DNA of 64,000 nt from Cyclaneusma minus. Taxonomy: Eukaryota; Ascomycota; Leotiomycetes; Marthamycetales; Marthamycetaceae. The position numbers and the translations under genes were made by a program. Under the pieces are notes generated by a model. It saw only the letters and a list, made by a program, of their open reading frames with translations. It had not been told where the DNA came from and did not search any database. Where the stretch lies: assembly GCA_037179335.1 (NCBI GenBank), contig JAKZHN010000020.1, positions 124,001 to 188,000 on the forward strand. The letters run 5' to 3'. Positions 24,126 through 33,359 of this stretch are shown one piece after another. The stretch's first letter is position 1. Each line of letters starts with the position of its first letter.

Positions 24126-24335
24126 CTTCTAATAGAAGGGGGCATCTCTACATAGTGACTGAAAATATCGAAGTACTCTCAAGAATCCTCACCATAAAGG
24201 CGGGGTCGGTTGTACATACGAGACTCATCTCGCTTAGAATATTAGCGGCCCACAAAGACTGGATGGAGCAAAAGATGGTCCACCAAAGAACAAAGGCCCC
24301 CAAAATTACCAAAAAATAACGCAAAAAAGAGATTC

Positions 24336-24407
24336 TAGCAACACCCCGTTTCGATCGGGGGCCCTCCGGGTTATGAGCCCGGCGCGCTTCCGCTGCGCCA
24401 TGTTGCT
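24336..24407 (-). tRNA. Initiator tRNA-Met (CAT)
   Basis: Reading the minus strand, all four arms fold cleanly: acceptor AGCAACA/TGTTGCT (7 bp, including the A1:U72 pair), D arm GCGC-AGCGGAA-GCGC, anticodon arm CCGGG-CTCATAA-CCCGG with CAT, T arm CCCCG-ATCGAAA-CGGGG, and discriminator A73. A1:U72 and the AUCG T loop (A54 instead of T54) are hallmarks of eukaryotic initiator tRNA. The D and anticodon arms closely match the yeast initiator as I know it. A TTTTTT terminator follows 6-11 nt downstream on the minus strand. No intron. Confidence 0.93.
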
Positions 24408-25095
24408 TTCTGGCACTTGCTGCGCCTTGTATTTGATGAAAATTGGTCGCAGAAATGGCGATATGATTTGACGGAGATTATTTTTGCACGCCTCTGATCG
24501 GTCGCAAACTGGCTTGTCAAATTGTAGATTGCTACATTATATACATCGCAGAGGGCTTCATGTTACAGTTTTCTATTCTTTCACTCAATATTTGTTTGAC
24601 AATAATGTCATGCTAAGGACTCATTGATTCAATGTTCATTGAAGTTGTGTGAACACTGAAGCGGTAAGCTCGGTCTCGGAGGCCGGACTCGGACGGGCCG
24701 CGAATGCTGCGCCACGCTTTGGATTTTGAGGAACCGGCCCTCTCCTCGCGCCGGTTCCTCAAAATCCTCGAAACGTCTCTTTTGCCCCAGCCCTCCTTTC
24801 CGTCGACTGTTCCATTCACCTTCACCCATCGAAAAGCGACTTCTCCGAATTGCAGCGCTGCTGCCCTGTTAACCCCCCCTCGGTCCGCAGACCGCAAGCG
24901 CAAACCCAACCCACCCGAGAGGCCCCCTTTTCACGATTCCGCGAATCCCTCGAAGCCCAACTTCCTCTCCATAGCGTTTTCGAAAGCGCGTAATATCACA
25001 GCACATTATCCGCGAATCTGTACTTCGAAGCAGACAATATCTGAAGATTCAGACCTGCACCACTTTCCAAAACGGCGTCGAAACAAGGATCCAAG
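24408..25095. other. Intergenic, 5' flank of the SPT small-subunit gene
   Basis: Holds the tRNA 5' flank and the promoter/leader of the following gene. A short inverted repeat (GAGGAACCGGCCCTC / GCGCCGGTTCCTC, about 24729-24758) can form a hairpin. Confidence 0.4.
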
Positions 25096-25562
25096 ATGTC
25101 AATGGCAGCGTCCACCTTCCGCTGGTTCCAGCGCAAGCGCTACCAATACGAAGTCACTTTCTCCCTCTACATGCTGACACCGACTGAGAAGTTCATCTTC
25201 AGTGCGTCCTACCCTCCGATTCCTCCAACCCCCTCAGTCCGATCTCTTTCAAACCTCCCCCCAAAACGTACAAGACTAATTCTATGGTTCTCCGCGACAC
25301 AGATTCCTTCATCTTCCTCTTCTTCTCCATGATCGTCATAGCAGCAACCCTGTACCTCCCACACCACCTCTCCTTCCTCTTCACGCGCGCCTGGTTCTAC
25401 TACGCAGGCGAAGAGTACGGCAAGGCTGCTGCGAGCGGTGTGAGTGAGAATCCTTCGGCTGTGAGCAGTTTGCTGGATACTGCGGCTGGGACGGCGAGTC
25501 TGGGGGTGGAGAAGGTTGTTGAGACTGTGCAGGCGGTTTGGGATGGGGGGAAGGAGTTATAG
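25096..25562 (+). CDS. Small subunit of serine palmitoyltransferase (ssSPT-like)
   Basis: Small activating subunit of serine palmitoyltransferase, the first enzyme of sphingolipid synthesis, in the ER membrane. Exon 1 is 25096-25201, the intron 25202-25302 (GTGCGT...CACAG), exon 2 25303-25562; 121 residues. The core YQYEVTFSLYMLTPTEKFIF (residues 17-36), spliced to NSFIFLFFSMIVIAATLYLP and then HHLSFLFTRAWFYY, matches the ssSPT-like domain: an amphipathic N-terminal helix, one transmembrane helix (about 38-56) and the L-P-x-H motif after it. The C-terminal 50 residues (EEYGKAAASGVSENPSAVSS and on) extend beyond animal ssSPTs and look helical or disordered; this is common in filamentous fungi to my knowledge. 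The splice is needed to restore FIFNSF, so the borders are well supported. Confidence 0.88.
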
Positions 25563-26876
25563 ACGTGCGGGATGGGATGGTGCCAAAATGGGCGGCGCTT
25601 TATGTGGTTGTACGATATGATGATGCCAGGGGTGTGGAGCAGAGGCGGCGCGAAATGGCATGAGGTTGATTCATTGGAGTGGAATGGAGCGAGCGATTTG
25701 CTTGCTAGATGGCGTTTGGGATAAGGGGCGCCTAATGGCGTTTTTCTGTATAGAGGGATGGGATTCGACATCAAACCGTACGAAAGCATTCGAACCATAC
25801 GAAGAGGAGAGAGCGGGGATCACGCAATACGGCAACTGCTGCTGCCTAGTTGGGCCTCGGAAAAGATCTCATGGGAGGGCATGGTTGGTTCTGTGTATGA
25901 AACTAGCGAAGAATATAATGATTAATTTCGAGCAGAGTGGAGCCAATCCCAGCGTGTCAAATTGCATGCGTGTGGCCTATCTAGAGTTTGGAGTTGTGAG
26001 TCACAACTCAAAGACCAAGCTTCGGGAATTTAACCTTCGATCAGGGACTCGGCCAATCCAATCCATACAAAGCAAGCGATATGCAGCCAAGGAGAGGGGA
26101 AACGCCATCTCTTGTTACTCATATCGGGCCACCGTGAACTTTGTCTTGACAGAAGGTAGTTTGTTCCTGCGCTTCTGTCTGAACGAGCCGTGGACCATCT
26201 TCCTCTCCACGGCACGATCACCAACCTCACTTTCGGCATTGAGGATTGTCTACGCTACTTGACGTTTGATTTCTACTGTCGTCACGAACTGGTCAGTCGT
26301 CTCAGGGCTAGAGATATATTACGCTATTACTACTGTTCCTCTTGCTAGGTGAGTGTTGCATGGCATCGCTTGACCTTGTTTGAATTCCAGCTCGTGAGTC
26401 CATGGAAATATCCTGAACAATCCGTGAGGTCTCAGAAAGAATCAAGAAAGCATCCTCATCTCCTCATTCATCAACCCTTTCACCCAAGTAAGTATAGGCC
26501 ACAGGAATAGCGGGAAGTTTGCTATAGAACAAAGAGTCGATAAAGGTTAAGCCATATGCTTTGATCCGGGGACTAATCCTAGCTTCTCTGCTTAACAGAA
26601 ACTGAAACCTAAAAGACTGAAGGCAATCGTTCCGAGCTGTCCGGCATTGATTCTAAACATAGGCAGCCCTCTCCACATCCTGCACTAAGCTCTATAGCCA
26701 GCTCTCCCGCTGAAAACCAAAAGTCGAAAATTATCTCTGCTAGGTACGTGCTGGGCCCCTTTGTGATAAACAACTCCCGGATAGATACATGTACATCTAC
26801 TCCTTTCCCAGAATTCTAGAGACGTTTCTTTCTGTGCCTCGCTGACTGCCCAAGGCGCCGGGCGATCGAGTTCAAA
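25563..26876. other. Intergenic; includes a duplicated upstream block
   Basis: A 200-codon frame at 25660-26262 has no recognisable domain and begins in the likely 3' UTR of the SPT gene, so I do not call it a gene. From about 26400 to 26700 the sequence is clearly similar to 28030-28300, upstream of the second BTB-like gene. Confidence 0.5.
26400..26700. repeat. Duplicated 5' flank, copy 1 of 2
   Basis: Shared with 28030-28300: AAATATCCTGAACAATCCGT, then AGAATCAAGA, CGGGAAGTTTGCTA-AGAAC, TAGCTTCTCTGCTT and CAGCCCTCTCC in the same order. This indicates that the duplication which made the two BTB-like genes included at least 300 bp of upstream DNA. Confidence 0.7.
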
Positions 26877-27767
26877 ATGGCTGCGAACTTCATCCACTAC
26901 TGGTCGCAGCCGTACTATTTTTTCGAGAGGTGAGTCTCCAAGAACTCCAACGCGAGAAAACATCTGTTACGGAATGTAGAGTATAACTGACATCTTATAT
27001 CTCAAGGCTGGTTCACTCTGCCATGTACATCGTCCGCTTTGACACTCAGTACGAACGTATGGACGATGTTGGCGACCAAAAAAACTGTGGCATGTACAAC
27101 CGCAAAATGAGAGCTTTACAGATCCCTGAAGTGTTGCTCAGCCAGTTTTCGACCAAATTCCGAGAGTTCATGGAATCATGTACAGGTAGCGACACCGTGC
27201 AATGGTCCACTCTTTCCACACGTCAGATGGGATTCTCAGGACGATATATATCGACAACACACCTGGGAAAGTTTCGAGTACTTTGTGCTATGGCTATACA
27301 AAGGCAGCTTGGACCCTAAAGGCTATGCTGAGAGGACCCGTGCATTTAATTTCTACCGCCTCTGGCTATTTGGTGCCAAAATCGAGGCTCCAACCTTTCA
27401 GAACTCGGTACTCAAGTACGAGTGCGAGCAGTTGCGCTACTACCCTCGTGCACAGCGTACCTCCAATCATCACCCCTACACAGAGAAGAACCCTCTAATG
27501 GGAGACGCTGAGAAGCTGATGCTCGATGAACTGATGCTCGGCAAGTATGACGACGCACGCTATCGCCCAATTGCGAGATTCTTCTTGGATGTTATGGTCT
27601 ACGACAGGCTAGCAGTTGCAGAGCGGAAGAAGATCATTCGGGGCGGCGGTCCAATGGCGGAATTGTTGGCAGAGGTGCTTGAAGATTGCGAGGTGTCAGG
27701 GCCCAGAAAAGAACCATGGGCAGAGAACTGGCTATCGAGGTACCAGGTGCGTGGAGGTTACCTTTGA
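26877..27767 (+). pseudogene. BTB-like family member 1, frameshifted
   Basis: First of three paralogues (others at 28370 and 53348). Exon 1 is 26877-26929 (MAANFIHYWSQPYYFFER), the intron 26930-27006 (GTGAGT...CTCAAG, phase 2), exon 2 from 27007. The frame reads LVHSAMYIVRFDTQYERM through VQWST, then breaks: homology to the intact copies continues in another frame (LFPHVRWDSQDDIYRQ, FVLWLYKGSL) to the stop at 27767. The shift lies at about 27208-27214 in a CTCTTT tract and is best explained by loss of two bases. Downstream the family features are intact: FYRLWLFGAKIEAPTFQNSV, then AERKKIIRGGG, AELLAEVLEDCEVSGPRKEP. Fold and order resemble a divergent BTB domain followed by a helical tail. It is either a recent pseudogene or carries a sequencing error. 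Confidence 0.7.
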
Positions 27768-27938
27768 TGGGATTGAATGTGAAGAATCGTGACTAGAACC
27801 TAGATGGGATAACAAGCTGAAGAAGTTTGTGTGGTAGATATGGTTGTATGAGATACGAAATGCAGTCTTGCAAGTTCTTTGACCAAGCTCAGGCGAACAG
27901 TCAGATGCCTCCAAAAATCATTGCACGCTTTGGTGATA

Positions 27939-28000
27939 CAGTGGGATGAAGAAAGTCTGTACCCCCTTCCTGATATTAATGTGTAGTAGTGGTCAGAAAG
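27939..28000 (-). mobile_element. End fragment of the small CAGT-terminus element
   Basis: Starts CAGTGGGATGAAGAAAGTCT, then GTACCCCCTTCCTGATATTA. This matches, in inverted orientation, the right end at 42567-42605 over about 45 bp. The opposite end was not found, so this copy appears truncated. Confidence 0.6.
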
Positions 28001-28029
28001 TCAAAGGGCTTCTGTTTTCATTTTGAGAT

Positions 28030-28300
28030 TTCAGAAGAAATATCCTGAACAATCCGTGGGATTTCCGACAGAATCAAGATTACCTAGGAAACACATGTCT
28101 TATCTCATTTACCAACCATTCCACTCAATCATTGGCCATGGTATGTAGTAGCGGGGAGTTTGCTACAGAACCTGAGTTTAGCTTCTCTGCTTGACAGAAT
28201 AAAGCCTAAGAAGCTGAAAGCAACCGTCTCAAGCTTCCTGGCATTTAAATCCAGCCCTCTCCTCATTCTTTTTCAGCTTCAGAGATCCTCTCTGCCACTT
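28030..28300. repeat. Duplicated 5' flank, copy 2 of 2
   Basis: Partner of 26400-26700; see that entry for the shared blocks. Confidence 0.7.
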
Positions 28301-28369
28301 CAAGTCTCAGTGACTACCACCGCGAGACATCTCTCCGGGCGGCTAACATCGAAGTACCGGACCACCAAG

Positions 28370-29177
28370 ATGGCTCTAAACCTCCTTACAGCAGATACAG
28401 GAACAACACATGCAGAGCTGTGTAGTCTTCTCGAAAAGTGAGTTTCATAATCTCCAGAGAGAAAATTTGGCACCTCTAACAATAGGTATCAGGCTTCCTC
28501 GCTCGCCCTCCTTCACAATCCGCTTCGATGATAATCAGAACGATAAGCACGACATCGATCCTATCCACGTTCCCAGGGAGTTGCTCAAAAGATTCTCGGC
28601 CAAGTTTGCCAGGTTCCTGGATGCACATCCGGAAATTGACGACAGACAATGGTTCACTCTCTTTCCGCATAAGGATTGGTATGACAAAAAGAGTAACTAC
28701 CGCCGCAACATTGCCCAAGATTTCAACGATTTTGTGCTATGGCTGTATCAGGGCTTTGAAGTGGGACGCCATAATCATAGGCCATATCGTCTGTGGCTAT
28801 CGGGCGCTGAAATCGAGGCTCCCATATTCCAGGATTCGGTGATTCGTTATACGTGCAAGAGGCATGACTTTGGATCTGACGACGATAACGTGCAAGAGAT
28901 GCTCGATAAGGTGATGTCTAACGAGCTGAGGCATCCACGTTACAAGGTGATAATAAAGTTCTTCTGGAATGCTGTTATCTGTTGCGGACAAGCAAGAAAG
29001 GAGCGGCAGAAGATCATCCGGATCGGAGGCATGGCCGCAGAAGGGTTAGCAGAGGTACTTGAGGAGTTTGGAACGAGTGACTCGGCATCCAGAAAAGGAC
29101 CTTGGGCGTGGACGGAAGAGGATATGGCAAAATACCTGGTGGCGAAGGATCAGACCGCTGGGGCAGGGACTACATAG
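28370..29177 (+). CDS. BTB-like family member 2 (intact)
   Basis: Intact member of the local family. Exon 1 is 28370-28437 (MALNLLTADTGTTHAELCSL), the 55-nt intron 28438-28492 (GTGAGT...TATCAG), exon 2 28493-29177; 250 residues. The acceptor at 28492 is preferred over the AG at 28485 because only it keeps the phase-2 junction and the conserved register LPRSPSFTIRFDDN, parallel to LVHSAMYIVRFDTQ and LIHATSYKIGFEYP in the paralogues. Shared landmarks: VPRELLKRFSAKFARFLD, DRQWFTLFPHKDW, DFNDFVLWLYQG, YRLWLSGAEIEAPIFQDSVI, ERQKIIRIGG, GLAEVLEEFG, KGPWAWTEEDMAKYLVA. The pattern (buried helix, F-x-L-W-L-Y-x-G, L-W-L-x-G-A-x-x-E-A-P) parallels the BTB/POZ core, but the assignment is by resemblance only. 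No signal peptide or membrane segment. Function unknown. Confidence 0.75.
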
Positions 29178-29442
29178 GCGCGGCAGATGAGATCATCGAG
29201 GCTTTGGGAATACTTGGGAGTTTAGACGGGAAGGCAAGACTTGTAAGAACATTTAGGGATGAGAATGGGTCATGGGTGCCCGGACAGCCAGATGCTTGAA
29301 TTTCATCCTACGCTTTGAGATAAAACCATTCGTTGAATTTGAAATCTGAGTATTTTTGATCCCTCAGCGGCTCTAATTTTACCTACACAGCAGGGTGGTG
29401 GTACTCACTCGTTTTGAAACTTCGCTTTTCCGGCTGGAGAGA
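29178..29442. other. 3' flank of BTB-like gene 2
   Basis: No gene recognised. A short frame (29102-29299) overlaps the 3' end of the preceding gene and has no features. Confidence 0.4.
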
Positions 29443-29685
29443 CAGTTAGGTGAAAAAGTCTGAACCGCCTCTCATGGGACGTTTGCTTGAAATATTCACA
29501 TTTCACAGTAATTGGGAATATCCTCAATGATTAGGAATATTCTCAATAACTCAGGATATTACCAATAATGCGGGATATCCCTAAAAAAGGAAAATATTTC
29601 GAATACTAGGAATGAAGTGCTTTCAGGGGTGGTTCGCGAGATGGGGTGTGTTGTTGGAAGGGTGCAGACTTCTTTCGTCCCACTG
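29443..29685. mobile_element. Small inverted-terminus (MITE-like) element, complete copy
   Basis: Left end CAGTTAGGTGAAAAAGTCTG followed by AACC; the right end, read on the other strand, is CAGTGGGACGAAAGAAGTCT then GCAC. These form imperfect ~24-bp terminal inverted repeats around 243 bp. The interior (29490-29610) is a tandem of AATATT-centred palindromic units (AATTGGGAATATCCTCAATG, ATTAGGAATATTCTCAATAA). No coding capacity. Related copies: 30228-42605 (interrupted), 51982-52186, and a fragment at 27939. No clean target duplication was seen. Confidence 0.65.
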
Positions 29686-30227
29686 CATGTCCCCGACTCT
29701 CTGTCACTCCGATGGATCCTAATGGTTCAGTTTCCTACCCCTTGAAACCTGAAACTCGCCAATCTTTCTCGAATCTCAGACATAAAGTCTTATGTTACAA
29801 TGATGCCTCTAACGGAACCCCCAATTTCCAGAAAACAGCATCTTTCCTCTGAAAAGATTTCTTTATAATGTGGCTTGAAGAACATGGTCTTGGCAATCAG
29901 CAGCAGGTGCTTTAGTTGGTTCAGTGGAAGGCTTGCAATTGCTCTCTTCCGCATCATGCTCGTGTTGAAATTGGGAATTAGTCTTCGGGCTCATCCTATT
30001 TGGCAAGAGCTGTTTAATGATGTATACTATCCAGCTTGGGTCTTTGCTAGTGAGTCTCTATCACCATGTGCTGCCTTTTTTTTTCGCAGTATTTGACTTT
30101 ACTCTCTTCTTTCATTGACACCGTCGATGTTGATTGGGCCGGCAAACGTTTTGATTCGCAATTCATTTGATACCTGGAGAACTTCTCTCAGAGACTCAGA
30201 TTCAGAATACGGAAGCTCTTGTACGGG
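29686..30227. other. Intergenic between two MITE-like copies
   Basis: No gene recognised; short frames only (for example 29875-30096, hydrophobic but without context). Confidence 0.4.
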
Positions 30228-30749
30228 CAGTTAGGCGAAAAAAGTCTGAACTGTTGGATTCACTCAAGGGACGGTGTGCTAGCACGTTGGGGTAGTTCGA
30301 GGGTGTTGTATTAAGCCTACAGAGGTAGGAGGAAGCTAGAGCTCCCTCTGATAGCTAGCTAAAGCATAGAGGGTAGTCAGGAACAAAGGATGGGCTCTAG
30401 AACAGTCTACGTGATTCCTGACCCCCTGACCCCCTGACCCCCTGATCATGACATACATTCCCAACATGAACCCCCTCCAATAATTGGGAGTATCCCCACT
30501 CCCCAGGGATTAGGAATATTTTCAGTGATTGGGATATCCGCAAGGATTATGAATATCCCCAATAACTATGTAGAAATGTCTTTAAGAATCGGAAATATCT
30601 CCACTAATTTCAAATTTGGAATATTCCCAGTAACTTGAAGTTTCCCCAATAATGGGAAACATTTTGAGTGATTGGGAATATCCTTAGTACCTTAATTGGA
30701 GATTAACTCGAAGACTATTACTAAAGTCCACTCTGACAATTGCTATACA
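30228..30749. mobile_element. Left part of a MITE-like copy interrupted by the AT-rich element
   Basis: Begins CAGTTAGGCGAAAAAAGTCT then GAAC, the same left end as the copy at 29443. It holds a long palindromic repeat interior (30475-30690) and a short CTGACCCC tandem (30416-30448). It ends at the 8-bp GCTATACA; the rest of the copy resumes after the island at 42559 and ends at 42605. Confidence 0.6.
30475..30690. repeat. Palindromic AATATT-type repeat array
   Basis: About nine degenerate units (AATAATTGGGAGTATCCCCA, GATTAGGAATATTTTCAGTG, GGATTATGAATATCCCCAAT, TTTGGAATATTCCCAGTAAC, GTGATTGGGAATATCC). Confidence 0.75.
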
Positions 30750-30768
30750 AAGGGTACGGGAAATTAAA
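30750..30768 (+). repeat. Left terminal inverted repeat of the hAT-type element
   Basis: AAGGGTACGGGAAATTAAA; matches the right end (42540-42558, reverse complement) at 18 of 19 positions. Confidence 0.85.
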
Positions 30769-31019
30769 CGGATTTCTATAAATTTTTAGTTAAAAACTAT
30801 AGTTTTTAATTATTTAAAAGGGTCGTTAAATTAAAGCCATAAAGCATAGGTATTTTTATATTTAATTTTAATATAGTAGTACAAGCTTAGCTATAAATTA
30901 TAGCGATAATTATAAATTGCAAATCTATTTACATATTAGCCAGGATTGCTAATAGGCCAAATTACATATTAAAATATTTTTTGCTATTTGTTTTGGTAAA
31001 AAATTTGTATTTTTTTAAA

Positions 31020-31470
31020 TAATATTTATAAATTTGTTTTTTTTTAATAATAATAAAATAAAAATTAAATAATATTATAAAATTTTTATTAAATTTTTTA
31101 ATAATAAAAATAATATAAAAAATTAAAGCATTAAAATATATAAAATATTTGCGTATTTATATAATTTGTTTCTAAATATATTTTAACTTAAATAAGCAAA
31201 TAATAAATATTATAATTAAATTAAAGCCAGCTTTATTTATAAATTTCAAATTAAATATAAAATTATTGCTTAGAATAAATTGGATAAATTAAAAGAGTTA
31301 GATATAATAATTTATATTTTAAATATAATAAATAAAAAATTATTATATATAGAATATTATATATATAAAAATTAGGAATATAATATTAAATTATACAGAG
31401 TAGTATTTAATAAAATAAATGAGAAATTATTTTTTATAGGAAATATTGCAAATTTAAATAAAATAAAACC
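31020..31470 (+). repeat. Direct repeat A, copy 1
   Basis: About 450 bp shared in the same orientation with 35020-35460 (for example AAAGCATTAAAATATATAAA followed by ATATTTGCGTATTTATATAA in both). It is probably a fragment of the same retrotransposon family inserted in the hAT left arm. Homology stops near 31487, where less AT-rich sequence begins. Confidence 0.7.
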
Positions 31471-33126
31471 ATTTATATATACCAAAGTGAATCGCGTTTT
31501 TAAAAGCAATACCTTTTAAACCTTTTTAATTGATTTTTTTTGCTTTTAAAAATTCGCCGGTATTATTTAAAAGGTTTTTAAACCAATTTTAATGGTGGTG
31601 GCGGTTTTAAAAATTAATAAAATTAATTATTTTTATTTGCACATTGCTAATATGCTTTTTAAGCACCATTATTAAATATGCAATTTAGGTAATAATTATT
31701 AAAATATTAAAAATGCTTTTTTAAATAATTTTTAGCGGTCCTTTTGCCTTTTTTTAGCTATTGCACCGTTTTTAGCTTTTTTTGCCAAATTTAATTTATA
31801 GCTATATTGCGAAATTTAAAAAGTTTTTAGATTAATTAGCAATAATAATATAAAAAATTACCAATTTTATTATTATAATATATATATTAGCCAGCCTAAA
31901 GCCAGCTAAAAGCTATATAAGCTTTTTTTTATATATATACCTTTTTGCTGCTGCCGGTAAATACCAGCGGTATATAGCTATTAAAAGTCCGGAGTTTTTT
32001 ATATTAGCCAATAATTGGTATATACTATATTGATTTTTTATTTTACGAATTTTACCAATATAAAAAACCATTTTCCCAACCGGTTTCCGCTTTATAATTA
32101 ATAGTTCTTTTTTCAAATATTTATTTTTTTAAAAGCTTAGCCAGCTTTTATTTTATAATTGGTATATAGCTATTAAATATCCGGATTTTCTTTTCGCCAA
32201 TTAATAGCGTAATATATGCTAAACGAAATAATAATTTTACGGAATTTTTTTCCAAATATTGTTTTTGAAAAAAAAAAAAATGCCAAAGTTTATTAAACGG
32301 TTGGCAATATTATATATATACCATTTTTATTTATAATGGCCTTTATATTTAAAAATAATTATAATTAAATTCTAGCCCTAATTCGAATTTATACCGCTAT
32401 TTATAATATTAAAATAATAATTTAATGCTTTTGCTTTATTAAATATTTATTAGCAAAATAAATATTAAATATTGTATTTATTTTTTAAAAATTAAATCTT
32501 TTTTAAAAAATTGCTAAATACAATTGTTTTTTAATATTAAAAGCTATATAAGGTATAAAATTCCTACTATTATTAATTTGTAGCACCTTTAATGCTATAG
32601 CTAATATTAAAAGGGCTATAATATTAAATAAAGGCTATAAAATAAGCATATGAATTTAGAAATTTTAAATAAAGTAATTATCCGGGATTATATTAAGATA
32701 TATAGCTTTTTATTAGCAATGGCAATTTTTTAAAATCCGGCTATTTATTATAGTATAGAAAATCCATTTTTTTATAATTGACCAAAAATTTTAAATGCGC
32801 TATAATAGTATTAAATAAAAACCCTTAATTTAAAAAAAATTAGCCAGCCAGGCTTATTTATAATCTGTTAATTATAGGCTATAAAAGGGCCGGCTAATTA
32901 GGGTTTAGTAAAATAAGCAGTTTTTTAAATATAATATAAATAGCAAAAATAAAAAAATAAAAAACAAAAAAAGGCTGGGCTTTAATTAAAATCAAAAAAG
33001 AATTTAGCCGAATAGAAAAAGCTGGCTTGGGAAAATGGTATAAATATAAATATAAAAGCCTGGATTTTTTCCGGCGGACTTTTAAATTAATAATTATAAT
33101 ATTGGCAATAGCAAGATTTAAAAGCA

Positions 33127-33359
33127 TGTATTACACGGGGCCGAGAAGGGTGCCTTGCGGGCACCTTATAAAGCACGTGCATTAAAGGCGCGCAAAAGGT
33201 AAGCGTTATTTATTAAAAAAGCTAAGCGAGGCTTTTAGCATATAATATTTAAATATTTTTATTTTTATTTAAAAAAAGCAGCAATTATTTTTTATAATTA
33301 AAAAATATATATAATATATTTTTATTCGCTAATTTATTTTCAATTATTATAATAAAATA
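33127..33359 (+). repeat. 5' LTR of degraded gypsy element
   Basis: Starts TGTATTACACGGGGCCGAGA and ends near AATAAAATA (33359). It aligns to 39690-40031; differences are mainly C/T and G/A (TATTACACGGGGCCG versus TATTATATAGGGCTA). It keeps a GC-rich hairpin (GGTGCC-TTGCG-GGCACC) that is lost in the 3' copy. Confidence 0.65.

Larger units (their letters stand above)
23038..24335. other. Intergenic region with repeats
   Basis: Downstream of gpi13. Contains degenerate palindromic repeats (23255-23400 and 23885-24125) and a (TA)n microsatellite. No gene recognised. Confidence 0.5.

Noticed and set aside
25660..26262. 200-codon plus frame after the SPT subunit gene
   Set aside because: Begins in a likely 3' UTR and has no recognisable motif or homologous partner.
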